A stretch of 64,000 nt of DNA from the NCBI GenBank assembly GCA_963715285.1, contig CAVQRU010000006.1:53257-117256 (forward strand), in the 5' to 3' direction. Of this stretch, positions 24,532-33,286 are shown one piece after another. The stretch is from Sva-07 sp963715285 (GTDB taxonomy: Bacteria > Actinomycetota > Acidimicrobiia > Acidimicrobiales > Ilumatobacteraceae). Numbering within the stretch: position 1 is the stretch's first letter; every line of letters starts with the position of its first letter. A program made the translations under genes and the position numbers. The notes below the pieces were generated by a model. It saw only the letters and a list, made by a program, of their open reading frames with translations. It did not search any database and was not told where the DNA came from.

Positions 24532-27465
24532 ATGGCGATTGCGTGTGCCTACTGCAACGGAGAGCACGGTTCCGCGGCCGAGGTCCGACAGTGCTGGCAG
24601 GACAATGGACGTCAGAACGTGCCGGTGTCCGGCGACGATCCCCTCCCGTTCGACGACACCGGGGCCGTCGAGGAGCCGCCCAACGAGCCGTCGCGATCGG
24701 TCACCGCTCCCGCTCCCACCGACCGCCCCACCGCTGCCCGCCGGCCCAGTGCTGACGGTGCTCCATCCCGAGTCGTCCCGCGCGATGTCCCGCGCGGTGT
24801 CGCTGCGGCGGGCGCCGGCCCGGACGAGCTCGGTCGTCACCTCGTCGTCGAGCCCGGTGGCGCCGTGCCGTCACCCTGGGCCGGCGCCGAGCGCCTCGTC
24901 GTCGACGCGTCGTCGCTCGCCCAACCGGACCGGGCGCTGCGAGCCTTGCGGACGGCTCACCACGCTCGTGAGCGACTCGTGATCGAGCTCGCCGCGCCGT
25001 TCGAACGCGAGCCGATGCTGATGACCGAGGCGGCGCCGTACGAGCTCGGCCCGACCTTTGCGTTCGACCTCGAGGAACTCCACCACCTGGTGTGGTCCAA
25101 CAGCGTCGACCTTCGAGACGCCGACCGACCGGTGTGGGCCGTGCTCGACCGAGCGGTCGCCGCCGGCGCGACGCCGATCGCCGGGGTCGGCGACGTCGAA
25201 CTGCCCGACGGGACCGCGGTGTGGCTCGATGGCGGCCCGGTCCGCCATACCGAGCCCATCGACGGTCTGCCGGTGGTGCACGCAGTCGCTGCGGAGCACG
25301 GTTCGTTGCGGCCGTTCGGCGACAATCAGAGCGCTGCCGATCTGGCCCCCGACCAGCTCGCCGCGGTGACGCACCGTGGCGGTGGCGCCCGCATCATCGC
25401 ACCGGCCGGGTCCGGCAAGACCCGGGTGCTGACCGAGCGGGCGCGACACCTCCTGACCCACTGGCAACTGCCGCCCAGCGCGGTGAGCCTGGTGGCGTTC
25501 AACAAGCGTGCGCAGGAGGAGATGGTCGAGCGCACCTCCGACCTCCCCGGTCTGCAGGTGCGCACGCTCAACGCCATCGCCCTCGCGATCGTCAACGGCA
25601 CGTCGCCGTTCGCGCCTCAGCCCACCAGGTGGCGCACGATCGACGAGCCCGATGTCCGTCGGATCATCGGCGATCTGGTCTCGTTCCCCCGTCGCCGGAA
25701 CAGCGATCCCATCGGTCCCTGGATCGAGGCGCTGACGGTCATCCGGCTGGGGCTCGTCGACCCCGACGAGGTCGAGGGTCGATACGCCGGCGACGTCGAC
25801 GGTCTCGCCGAGACCTGGCCGAGCTACCGGGCGGCGCTCGAACGGCGCGGCGCAGTCGACTTCGACGACCAGATCTACCGGGCACTGTTGGTGCTCCTGC
25901 GCGATCCGGCGGCTCGGCGCGCAGCGCAGCGGGCGTGTCGCATCATGCTCGTCGACGAGTTCCAGGACCTGACGCCCGCCCACCTCCTCCTGATCCGGTT
26001 GCTGTCGTCGCCGGGCGGAGCGGTGTTCGGCGTCGGCGACGACGACCAGACGATCTACGGCTACAACGGTGCCGATCCGGCGTGGCTGATCGACTTCGCC
26101 GAGTTGTTCCCGGGATCGGGGTCGCACCCGCTGGAGGTCAACTACCGGTGCCCTGCGGGCATCGTCGAGGTCGTCGACCGGCTGCTGCGTCACAACGAGC
26201 GGCGCGTTCCGAAGACCATCCGGTCATCGTCGACCGACCGGGGTGGGTGGTCGATCGCTGACGGCGTCGACGCGGTGGGGGCATCCCATCGCGCGGTGCA
26301 CGACGCGATCGCCGGCGGGGCTCGGCCCGACGAGGTCGCGGTGCTCGCCCGGGTGAACGCACTGCTCGCACCCGTGCAGGTGGCGCTCGTGTCCGAGGGC
26401 ATCCCGATCACCGGCGGTGTCGGCCTCGAGTTCGCCGACCGCACGGCGGTTCGTACCGTGCTCGCCTGGCTGCGTCTCGCCGTCGCCGGTCGCGGTGGGT
26501 CGTTCGCACCCGACGACATCCGCGAGGCGCTTCGCCGGCCATCGCGCTCGTTCCACCCGCGGATCACCGACTGGGTGTCCGAACAGGGGAGTGTGGTCGA
26601 TCTCAACCGGCTCGCAGGACGACTCACCAACGAGCGTGACGCCGAGCGGGTGATCGACTTCGCCGCCGACATCCAGACGTTGCAGAAGGCGGTCCAGGCC
26701 GGCGCCACCACCTCCGACGTGGTGCTGATGCTGATCGACGACATCGGACTCGCCGGCTCGGTGGCGACGCTCGACGCGAACCGGCGCGGGACGAACCGCT
26801 CGGCCCAGGGCGACGACCTCACGGCGGTGACACACCTCGCCGCCCTCCACGACGATCCCTCCACGTTCGAGCGGTGGCTGCGATCACAACTCGGGGCGAA
26901 GCGCGCGCCGGGCGGCGTGCTGCTCTCCACGGTGCATCGTGTGAAGGGGCAGGAGTGGCCCCACGTGGTGGTGCACCTCGCGGACGTCGATCAGTACCCC
27001 CATCGGCTGGCCGAGGACGTCGAGGAGGAACGCAGGCTCTTCCACGTGGCGATCACCCGTGCGAGCAGCCACGCCACGATCGTCACGGGGGCGCATCCGA
27101 GTCCGTTCGTGGCCGAGCTGACGACCGAGCCGTCCACCGACCCGCAGCAGCGTCGCGTGGTGTCGTCTCACCGCCCGACGCCCGCTGCGGTGTCCACACG
27201 TTCGGCGCCGAAGCCAGGCGACCCGGCCGCCGACCTCGACGCTGCGGGACAGCAACGGTTCGCCGCGCTGCGCGACCTGCGCAACGACCTGCGTGACGGC
27301 AAGCCCGCCTACGTGGTGTTCGACAACAAGACACTCGCCGCCATCGCTGCTGCTGCGCCGACGTCGCTGCGTGATCTCGGCCGGATCTCCGGCGTGGGGC
27401 CGGCGAAACTCGAGCGCTACGGGGACGCGGTCGTGGCGTTGATGTGCCGTATGACCACCGGCTGA
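24532..27465 (+). CDS. UvrD/Rep-family DNA helicase with N-terminal extension and HRDC domain
   Basis: 977-residue superfamily 1A helicase. The first 270 or so residues are unusual: a Cys-rich start (CAYCNGEHGSAAEVRQCW), a Pro/Asp-rich linker and an uncharacterised domain. The motor follows: Walker A in APAGSGKTRVLTERA (about residue 293), ALNAIAL-type motif Ia region, motif II VDEFQDLTPAH (about 473), motif III GDDDQTIYGYNGAD, motif IV NYRCP, motif V STVHRVKGQEWPHV and motif VI EERRLFHVAITRA. The C-terminus is an HRDC domain (RFAALRDLRNDLRDGKPAYVV as start; SGVGPAKLERYGD as end). HRDC resembles mycobacterial UvrD2. A likely DNA-repair helicase, perhaps SOS-linked. Confidence 0.93.
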   Translation: MAIACAYCNGEHGSAAEVRQCWQDNGRQNVPVSGDDPLPFDDTGAVEEPPNEPSRSVTAPAPTDRPTAARRPSADGAPSRVVPRDVPRGVAAAGAGPDELGRHLVVEPGGAVPSPWAGAERLVVDASSLAQPDRALRALRTAHHARERLVIELAAPFEREPMLMTEAAPYELGPTFAFDLEELHHLVWSNSVDLRDADRPVWAVLDRAVAAGATPIAGVGDVELPDGTAVWLDGGPVRHTEPIDGLPVVHAVAAEHGSLRPFGDNQSAADLAPDQLAAVTHRGGGARIIAPAGSGKTRVLTERARHLLTHWQLPPSAVSLVAFNKRAQEEMVERTSDLPGLQVRTLNAIALAIVNGTSPFAPQPTRWRTIDEPDVRRIIGDLVSFPRRRNSDPIGPWIEALTVIRLGLVDPDEVEGRYAGDVDGLAETWPSYRAALERRGAVDFDDQIYRALLVLLRDPAARRAAQRACRIMLVDEFQDLTPAHLLLIRLLSSPGGAVFGVGDDDQTIYGYNGADPAWLIDFAELFPGSGSHPLEVNYRCPAGIVEVVDRLLRHNERRVPKTIRSSSTDRGGWSIADGVDAVGASHRAVHDAIAGGARPDEVAVLARVNALLAPVQVALVSEGIPITGGVGLEFADRTAVRTVLAWLRLAVAGRGGSFAPDDIREALRRPSRSFHPRITDWVSEQGSVVDLNRLAGRLTNERDAERVIDFAADIQTLQKAVQAGATTSDVVLMLIDDIGLAGSVATLDANRRGTNRSAQGDDLTAVTHLAALHDDPSTFERWLRSQLGAKRAPGGVLLSTVHRVKGQEWPHVVVHLADVDQYPHRLAEDVEEERRLFHVAITRASSHATIVTGAHPSPFVAELTTEPSTDPQQRRVVSSHRPTPAAVSTRSAPKPGDPAADLDAAGQQRFAALRDLRNDLRDGKPAYVVFDNKTLAAIAAAAPTSLRDLGRISGVGPAKLERYGDAVVALMCRMTTG

Positions 27466-27511
27466 GGCTCCTGCCACGGCTGGCCGCTCCCCGGCAGCCT
27501 CGCGGACCCGG

Positions 27512-27517
27512 TACGGT
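27512..27517 (+). promoter_or_regulatory. -10 element of leaderless HlyIII gene
   Basis: TACGGT, 7 nt, then GTG 27525. Confidence 0.5.
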
Positions 27518-27524
27518 GAACGGC

Positions 27525-28184
27525 GTGAGTGTCGCGTCGGTTTCCGTTCCTGTTGCGGATCGTCCGGCCTGGCGCGGGAAGATGCACTCCTGGACGTTCT
27601 TCGCGGCGATCCCGGCCGGCGTCGTTCTGGTCGCCGTCGCCAACGGCACCGCCGCACGCGTCGGCGCAGCGATCTACGCACTGTCGCTGCTGCTGCTCTT
27701 CGGTACCTCGGCCGCCTATCACCGCCTCGCACACTCCGCGAGGGCCCGCCAGATCATGCAGCGTCTCGACCATTCGATGATCTACCTGCTGATCGCCGGT
27801 ACCTACGTGCCGCTGTGCCTGGTCGCGCTGCCGAAGGCCTGGGGAATCCCGCTGCTCGTCGTCATCGGCGGCTTGGCGGTGCTCGGCATGGTGCTCAAGC
27901 TCGCCTGGTTCCATGGTGCTCGTTACGTGTCGTATGCGCTGTACCTGGTGATGGGCTGGGTGGCGATCGTTGCCGCTCCCGTGTTGGTCGACAGCCTCAC
28001 ATCGCTGCAGCTCGGGCTGATCGTGGCCGGTGGGCTCGCGTACACCGTCGGGTTTCCCGTGTTGGTGCGCCGACGCCCCGATCCGTGGCCCACGACCTTC
28101 GGGTACCACGAGGTGTGGCACCTGCTCGTCGTGGTGGCGGCGGTCCTGCACTTCGCCGCAGTGAGCAACGTCGTCGTCGCCTGA
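27525..28184 (+). CDS. Hemolysin III / TrhA family membrane protein
   Basis: 219 residues with seven predicted helices of the PAQR/HlyIII fold. Conserved polar residues of this zinc-binding family are visible: SAAYHRLAHS after helix 2, LDHSMIYLLIAGTYVP with the buried His, and GYHEVWHLLVVVAAVLHF near the end carrying the two C-terminal His ligands. Bacterial members help membrane-energy homeostasis; real hemolysin activity is doubtful. GTG 27525 fits the leaderless promoter; GTG 27516 is an alternative. The stop is 13 bp before the next gene. Confidence 0.93.
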   Translation: MSVASVSVPVADRPAWRGKMHSWTFFAAIPAGVVLVAVANGTAARVGAAIYALSLLLLFGTSAAYHRLAHSARARQIMQRLDHSMIYLLIAGTYVPLCLVALPKAWGIPLLVVIGGLAVLGMVLKLAWFHGARYVSYALYLVMGWVAIVAAPVLVDSLTSLQLGLIVAGGLAYTVGFPVLVRRRPDPWPTTFGYHEVWHLLVVVAAVLHFAAVSNVVVA

Positions 28185-28197
28185 GCGGGTCGATGCC

Positions 28198-29052
28198 GTG
28201 TTCGACCGTTTCGTGGTGGTCGACTGGAGCGCAAACTCGACCCCGAAACGGGGGCGCGACTCCGTGTGGATCGCCACCCGGGACGACAGCGGCCTGAGCC
28301 TGGCCAACCCGCCGACGCGTCACGAGGCCGAGGGAGTGCTCGTCGAGCGTCTGTGCGACGGCCGCCCCACGCTGCTCGCGGTCGACTTCTCGCTCGGTTT
28401 TCCGGCGGGAACCGCAGCGGCCCTGGGGCTGGATGGCTGCGCGTGGACGGCGACAGCGGCGCTGCTGGCGGAGCTGATCGTCGATGGCGCGGACAATGCC
28501 AACAATCGCTTCGAGGTCGCGAGCACACTCAACGAACGGATCACCGGATCGGCCGCACCCTTCTGGGGCTGCCCGCCCTCGCGCCGCACGGCGACACTCG
28601 AGCCGACGAAGCCGGTCGGGCAGCCGCCGCTGCCCGAATGGCGAATCGTGGAGCGTCTGTTGCGCGAGCGGGGACATCGGCCGTTCTCGTCCTGGCAGCT
28701 GCTCGGCGCCGGCGCAGTTGGCAGCCAGAGCCTGGTCGGCATTCCGATGATCGTGCGGCTCGCCGCCCGCCTCGGCGAGCGTGTGCGGGTGTGGCCGTTC
28801 GCCGACGGCCTCAGGGTGCCCGAACTCGACGCCGACTCGGTCGTGGTCGCCGAGGTCTGGCCGTCGATGCACCCACTCGCCGAGGCGGGGCCAGCCGTGC
28901 GTGACGCGCAGCAGGTCGTGGCCGTGGCCGACTGGCTGGTCGCGCTCGACCGGCGTGGGGAGATCAGCGACGTGTTCACCCCTGACGTGTCCGACGATCT
29001 GCGGCCCGGCGTCGTGGACGAGGAGGGATGGGTGCTCGGGGTGATCGACTGA
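28198..29052 (+). CDS. Uncharacterised protein, RNase H-like fold suspected
   Basis: 284 residues beginning FDRFVVVDWSANSTPKRGRDSVWIA, with VDFSLGFPAG and a later NNRFEVASTLNERITG. The strand-Asp-Trp-Ser start (VVDWSA) and second acidic strand (LAVDFSLGFP) recall DUF429-like RNase H folds. Similar proteins are sometimes annotated as cofactor-biosynthesis proteins in other bacteria without proof. I cannot assign a function. The stop overlaps the start of the ABC ATPase gene by one base (TGATG), so the two are co-translated; the ATPase may be its partner. Confidence 0.75.
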   Translation: MFDRFVVVDWSANSTPKRGRDSVWIATRDDSGLSLANPPTRHEAEGVLVERLCDGRPTLLAVDFSLGFPAGTAAALGLDGCAWTATAALLAELIVDGADNANNRFEVASTLNERITGSAAPFWGCPPSRRTATLEPTKPVGQPPLPEWRIVERLLRERGHRPFSSWQLLGAGAVGSQSLVGIPMIVRLAARLGERVRVWPFADGLRVPELDADSVVVAEVWPSMHPLAEAGPAVRDAQQVVAVADWLVALDRRGEISDVFTPDVSDDLRPGVVDEEGWVLGVID

Positions 29053-30125
29053 TGGCACGAATCGAACTGGAGCGCGCAACGGTGATCTCCGGTCGCACGC
29101 GCCGCCTCGACGACGTGTCGCTGGCGGTGGCGGAGGGCGACTTCGTCGGCGTCGTCGGTGCCTCGGGCAGCGGCAAGAGCACGTTGTTGCGAGCGATCGG
29201 TGGTCTCGAGCGGCTCGCGTCGGGCACGATCCGATTCGACGGGGTCGATGTCACGACCTCGCGCCCCGGCGAGCGCGACGTCAGCCTGGTGTTCCAGGAA
29301 CCGGCCCTGCTCGGACACCTGAACGCCCGGCGGAACGTGTCGTTCCCGCTCGACGTACGTCACCGCGACCGCGAGGAGATCCGCAATCGGGTGGACGCCG
29401 AGGTGCGGGCGCTGCGGATCGAGGAGCTGATGCACCGCAACCCATCGCAACTGTCGCACGGCGAGCAGCAGATGGTGCAGATCGGCCGAGCGTTGGTGCG
29501 CACGCCGCGGGTACTGCTGCTGGACGAGCCGTTCGCCTCGCTCGACGAGCCGCTCAGGCATCGCATGCGCGCGGAGATCGGCATGTTGCAGGAGGGGTAC
29601 GGCGTCACCACCCTCATGTCGACCAACGATCCGCTCGACGTGGTGACGCTGGCCAAGTCGGTGGTGGTGGTGCACGACGGCCGGATCGTCCAGGTCGGAC
29701 CGACCGCTGCCGTGCGGCGGTCACCGGTCTCGTTGGTCGCCGCAGCAGCGACGGGTCACCTGTCGGTCGTCGAGATGACGGTGGTCGGTGACCGCGAGGG
29801 GTTCTGGTTGATGCGCGAGGACCCACGGGGCGGTGAGCTGGTGAGGATCCGGGCCTGGACGCCGGGCCTTGCGCGGTACGTCGGCTCGACCGTGGTGGTG
29901 GGTGTCCGCCCCGAGCACCTGGTGGTGCACGCGACCGGCACGATTCCGGCCACGGTCGAACGGCGCATCCCCGTCCCGACGGGCAGCGTGCAGTGTTCGG
30001 TCGCTGGCGCCCTGCTGATGGCGACGACCGATCCGTCGACGACGGTGGCGAGCGGTGACGCCGTCCACCTCAGGATCGACCACCTCGTCGCGTTCGATCG
30101 CGCGACCGATCTCGCCATCACCTGA
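29052..30125 (+). CDS. ABC transporter ATP-binding protein, MalK/CysA type
   Basis: 357 residues. Walker A GASGSGKST, Q-loop LVFQEPALLG, signature LSHGEQQMVQIGRALV, Walker B VLLLDEPFASLDEP and an H-loop position occupied by Asn in LMSTNDP, where His is usual. The C-terminal 130 residues form a regulatory TOBE/OB domain (VVVGVRPEHLVV). This arrangement is typical of importers of sugars or oxyanions, but no permease or binding protein lies near, so it is an orphan that may serve several transporters. The missing H-loop His could lower ATPase activity. Confidence 0.9.
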   Translation: MARIELERATVISGRTRRLDDVSLAVAEGDFVGVVGASGSGKSTLLRAIGGLERLASGTIRFDGVDVTTSRPGERDVSLVFQEPALLGHLNARRNVSFPLDVRHRDREEIRNRVDAEVRALRIEELMHRNPSQLSHGEQQMVQIGRALVRTPRVLLLDEPFASLDEPLRHRMRAEIGMLQEGYGVTTLMSTNDPLDVVTLAKSVVVVHDGRIVQVGPTAAVRRSPVSLVAAAATGHLSVVEMTVVGDREGFWLMREDPRGGELVRIRAWTPGLARYVGSTVVVGVRPEHLVVHATGTIPATVERRIPVPTGSVQCSVAGALLMATTDPSTTVASGDAVHLRIDHLVAFDRATDLAIT

Positions 30126-30180
30126 CGCGACCTTGGCGCATCGTCTGGTGTCGGACACCAGACGATGCGCACGTCAGGTG
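30119..30180. terminator. Bidirectional terminator, long near-perfect palindrome
   Basis: Inner stem of 17 bp (GCGCATCGTCTGGTGTC, 30136-30152, paired with 30154-30170 around one base) inside an outer stem TCACCTGACG/CGTCAGGTGA. Both flanking convergent stop codons lie in the outer stem. The core CTGGTGTC-N-GACACCAG resembles that of the palindrome at 33229. Confidence 0.8.
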
Positions 30181-31196
30181 ACGGTCCAGGTGCCGTTCGA
30201 ACGCAGGAGTGCGTCGAGGTCGCCAGGTCCCTTGCGCTCGCTGGCTGCCATCACCTGATCGGCGACGGCGTGGCTGTACTCGGGGCGCTCGATGTTGCGG
30301 AACACACCGAACGGCGTGGGGGAGTGGTCGTCGTGGCTCAGCCGCGCCAGGGCGAAGGCCAGCGACGGATCGTGGCGGTGCTCGTCGTGGATGAGGATCT
30401 CGTCGGCGGCGACGTCGGCGCGCTCGACCAGACGCAACTGTCCGTCGACACCCATCGCCACGGCTCGCTGTTGCTCGGCGCCGAACGTGATCGGCTCGCC
30501 GTGGACGAGGTTGATCATCATCTCGTCGCGGGCCTGCTTCTTGGTGACCTCGTCGAACTGGCCGTCGTTGAACACGTTGCAGTTCTGGTAGATCTCGACG
30601 AACGACGCTCCCTTGTGGGCGTGCGCGGCTCGGAAAGTCTCGATCATGTGGTGACGGTCGAGGTCGTGCGTGCGCGCCACGAAACTGGCCTCGGCGCCGA
30701 GCGCGACCGCCAGCGGGTTGAACGGCGGGTCGATCGACCCCATCGGGGTCGACTTGGTGACCTTGCCGACCGGCGACGTCGGCGAGAACTGGCCCTTGGT
30801 GAGGCCGTAGATCCGATTGTTGAACAGCAGGATGTTGAGGTTCACGTTGCGTCGCAACGCATGGATCAGGTGGTTGCCGCCGATCGACAGGCCGTCACCG
30901 TCACCGGTGATCACCCACACGTCGAGGTCGGGTCGAGCGACGGCGACACCGGTGGCGATCGCCGGCGCGCGCCCGTGGATCGAGTGCATGCCGTAGGTGT
31001 TCATGTAGTACGGGAATCGGCTCGAGCACCCGATGCCCGAGATGAACACGGTGTTCTCGGGGGCGATGCCGAGTTCGGGCATCAGGGTCTGGACGGCGAG
31101 CAGGATGCCGTAGTCGCCGCATCCCGGACACCAGCGGACCTCCTGATCGCTCGACCAGTCCTTCTTCGTGGTGACCGCAACCTGCGCGGTGCTCAT
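30174..31196 (-). CDS. korB: 2-oxoglutarate:ferredoxin oxidoreductase, beta subunit
   Basis: TPP-binding subunit of a CoA-dependent 2-oxoacid:ferredoxin oxidoreductase, probably oxidising 2-oxoglutarate to succinyl-CoA. The 340-residue protein has RWCPGCGDYGIL (cluster ligand and TPP region), GIGCSSRFPYY, HGRAPAIATG, the TPP-Mg motif GDGDGLSIGGNH and NNRIYGLTKGQFSPT. The C-terminus has EILIHDEHRHDPSLAFALARL. Start ATG 31196 overlaps the korA stop by 4 bp. Mycobacteria use a similar pair as an alternative to 2-oxoglutarate dehydrogenase. Confidence 0.93.
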   Translation of the reverse strand: MSTAQVAVTTKKDWSSDQEVRWCPGCGDYGILLAVQTLMPELGIAPENTVFISGIGCSSRFPYYMNTYGMHSIHGRAPAIATGVAVARPDLDVWVITGDGDGLSIGGNHLIHALRRNVNLNILLFNNRIYGLTKGQFSPTSPVGKVTKSTPMGSIDPPFNPLAVALGAEASFVARTHDLDRHHMIETFRAAHAHKGASFVEIYQNCNVFNDGQFDEVTKKQARDEMMINLVHGEPITFGAEQQRAVAMGVDGQLRLVERADVAADEILIHDEHRHDPSLAFALARLSHDDHSPTPFGVFRNIERPEYSHAVADQVMAASERKGPGDLDALLRSNGTWTVT

Positions 31197-33100
31197 GACG
31201 TTGCTCCGTTCGAGTTGTTGACCGAGGCGAGGGCCTCGTCGATGGCGGCTTCGATCTCGCGTGACTTGAACGGCATGCCCTGCACCTTGCTGAGACACCG
31301 AGCGTCGACGAGATACTTCCCACGGATCAGGGCGGTGAGCTGCCCCATGTTGAGCTCGGGCACGATCACTCGCTCGAACCGTTTCAGGATGTCGCCGAGG
31401 TCTGGTGGCAAGGGGTTGAGATGCATGATGTGCGCGGACGCCACGCTCTTGCCGGCGCGACGGCTGCGTTGGATCGCTGCGTCGATGGCGGCCCAGGTGG
31501 AGCCCCAACCGAGCACGAGCACGTCTGCGTCGGGGTCGCCGTTGATCTCCGTCGGTGGGATGTCGGCGGCGATCGCCGCGATCTTGTCGGCCCGGAGGTG
31601 GACCATCTTCTCGTGGTTCTCCGGCGTGTAGTCGATGTTGCCCGTGCCGTCCTTCTTCTCGAGGCCGCCGACACGGTGCATCAAGCCCGGGGTGCCGGGG
31701 ATCGCCCACGGTCGGGCGAGCGTGGTGTCGTCACGCAGATACGGCCAGAAGACTTCGTTGCCGTCGTCGTCGACGTGGTTCGGCTCGGTCGTGAACGGCA
31801 CCGAGATGTCCGGCAACGAGTCGACCGAGGGGAGGTTCCACGGCTCGGAGCCGTTGGCGAGATAGCCGTCGGACAGCAGGATCACGGGGGTGCGGAACTT
31901 GAGCGCGATCCGGATGGCCTCGATCGCGGCATGGAAGCACTGCGCCGGCGTGTACGCCGCCACCACGGGCAGCGGTGCTTCGCCGTGACGGCCGTAGAGG
32001 GCGATGTTGAGGTCGGACGCCTCGGTCTTGGTCGGCAGACCTGTCGAGGGCCCGCCGCGCTGGATGTCGACGATCAACAGGGGCAGCTCGATCGACACCG
32101 CCAACGACGTGGTCTCGCTCTTGAGGGCCACGCCGGGTCCGCTGGTGGTGGTGACCCCGAGGTGGCCGGCGAACGCGGCGCCGAGCGCCATACCGATCGC
32201 CGCGATCTCGTCTTCGGCCTGCACCGTGCGGATCCCGAAGTGCTTGTGCTTGGAGAGCTCGTGGAGGATGTCGCTCGCCGGTGTGATCGGGTACGACCCG
32301 AGTGTGATCGGGAGCTTCGCCAGTTGGCCGGCGGCCACGATGCCCCAGGCGAGCGCAGTGTTGCCGGTGATGCTGGTGTACTCGCCGGCCGGCAGTTTGG
32401 CCGGCTTGACCTCGTAGCGGTGGCCGACGGCCTCGGTGGTCTCACCGAAGTTGAATCCGGCCAGGAACGACGCCTTGTTGGCGGCTTCGACCAGTTCGTT
32501 GCCGCCGAACTTCTCGGCGATCCAGTCGAGTGTCGGGTCGACCGGGCGGGTGTACATGAACGACACCAGGCCGAGCGCGAAGAAGTTCTTGGAGCGCTCG
32601 GCGTCGCGGGGCTTCACCCCGAGTGGAGCGCAGATCTCCTTGGTGAGACTGGTCATCGGCACGCGCAGCACGCGGTAGTTCGACAGGGTGTCGTCGTCGA
32701 GCGGGTTGACCTTGTAGCCCGCCTTCTCGAGGTTGCGTTCCTCGAAGGCGTCCTCGTTGACGATCACGGTGCCGCCCGGCTCCAGCCGGTGCAGGTCGGC
32801 CATCAGCGCGGCGGGGTTCATCGCCACCAGCACGTTCGGTTCGTCGCCAGGTGTGGTGATCTTGTGGTCGGCGATGTTGACCTGGAACGCCGACACCCCG
32901 TTGACCGTGCCCGCGGGTGCGCGGATCTCGGCGGGGAAGTCGGGCAGCGTCGACAGGTCGTTGCCGAACGAGGCGCTGACCGAGGTGAATCTGTCGCCGG
33001 TGAGCTGCATTCCGTCACCGGAGTCGCCTGCGAACCGGATGATCAGATGGTCGAGGACGTGGTCATCGTCGGCCGCCGGCCGGTCGATCGTGTCCGTCAT
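31193..33100 (-). CDS. korA: 2-oxoglutarate:ferredoxin oxidoreductase, fused gamma-alpha subunit
   Basis: 635 residues. The N-terminal 190 form the gamma domain (IIRFAGDSGDGMQLTGDRF, NVLVAMNPAALMADL). The alpha domains follow (ITGNTALAWGIVAAG, GSYPITPASDILHEL, AEDEIAAIGMALGAAFAG, TTSGPGVALKSE, VDIQRGGPSTGLPTKTE). The C-terminal part (LVLGWGSTWAAIDAA, VIVPELNMGQL) completes the subunit. The gamma-alpha fusion is the form found in actinobacteria and halophiles. A strong ribosome binding site (GGGGGAGA) precedes ATG 33100, so this operon has a conventional leader. Confidence 0.95.
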   Translation of the reverse strand: MTDTIDRPAADDDHVLDHLIIRFAGDSGDGMQLTGDRFTSVSASFGNDLSTLPDFPAEIRAPAGTVNGVSAFQVNIADHKITTPGDEPNVLVAMNPAALMADLHRLEPGGTVIVNEDAFEERNLEKAGYKVNPLDDDTLSNYRVLRVPMTSLTKEICAPLGVKPRDAERSKNFFALGLVSFMYTRPVDPTLDWIAEKFGGNELVEAANKASFLAGFNFGETTEAVGHRYEVKPAKLPAGEYTSITGNTALAWGIVAAGQLAKLPITLGSYPITPASDILHELSKHKHFGIRTVQAEDEIAAIGMALGAAFAGHLGVTTTSGPGVALKSETTSLAVSIELPLLIVDIQRGGPSTGLPTKTEASDLNIALYGRHGEAPLPVVAAYTPAQCFHAAIEAIRIALKFRTPVILLSDGYLANGSEPWNLPSVDSLPDISVPFTTEPNHVDDDGNEVFWPYLRDDTTLARPWAIPGTPGLMHRVGGLEKKDGTGNIDYTPENHEKMVHLRADKIAAIAADIPPTEINGDPDADVLVLGWGSTWAAIDAAIQRSRRAGKSVASAHIMHLNPLPPDLGDILKRFERVIVPELNMGQLTALIRGKYLVDARCLSKVQGMPFKSREIEAAIDEALASVNNSNGATS

Positions 33101-33228
33101 GTTGTCTCCCCCCGAGGGATTTCGGTGCCCCGGCGCCGTTGCCGGGCCTGTCCGGGTGCCACCGTAGCGGGCAGGTGCGCACGAGATCGGGACGGCCGCA
33201 CGAATGTGACCTTGTGCCCGTCACGCGC

Positions 33229-33267
33229 GGGTGGGACATCTGGGGTCAGACCCCAGATGTCCCACCC
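33229..33267. repeat. Perfect 19-bp palindrome between divergent genes
   Basis: GGGTGGGACATCTGGGGTC (33229-33247), one A, then its exact complement (33249-33267). It lies between korA and a divergent membrane-protein gene, where a terminator is not expected. The core CTGGGGTC-N-GACCCCAG matches the core of the hairpin at 30119-30180. Confidence 0.8.
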
Positions 33268-33286
33268 GGTGCGCGATGATCGGACG

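Noticed and set aside
22204..24840. 878-residue minus-strand open frame opposite the RND gene
   Set aside because: His/Arg/Asp-rich low-complexity product with no domain; mirror of real codons on the plus strand.
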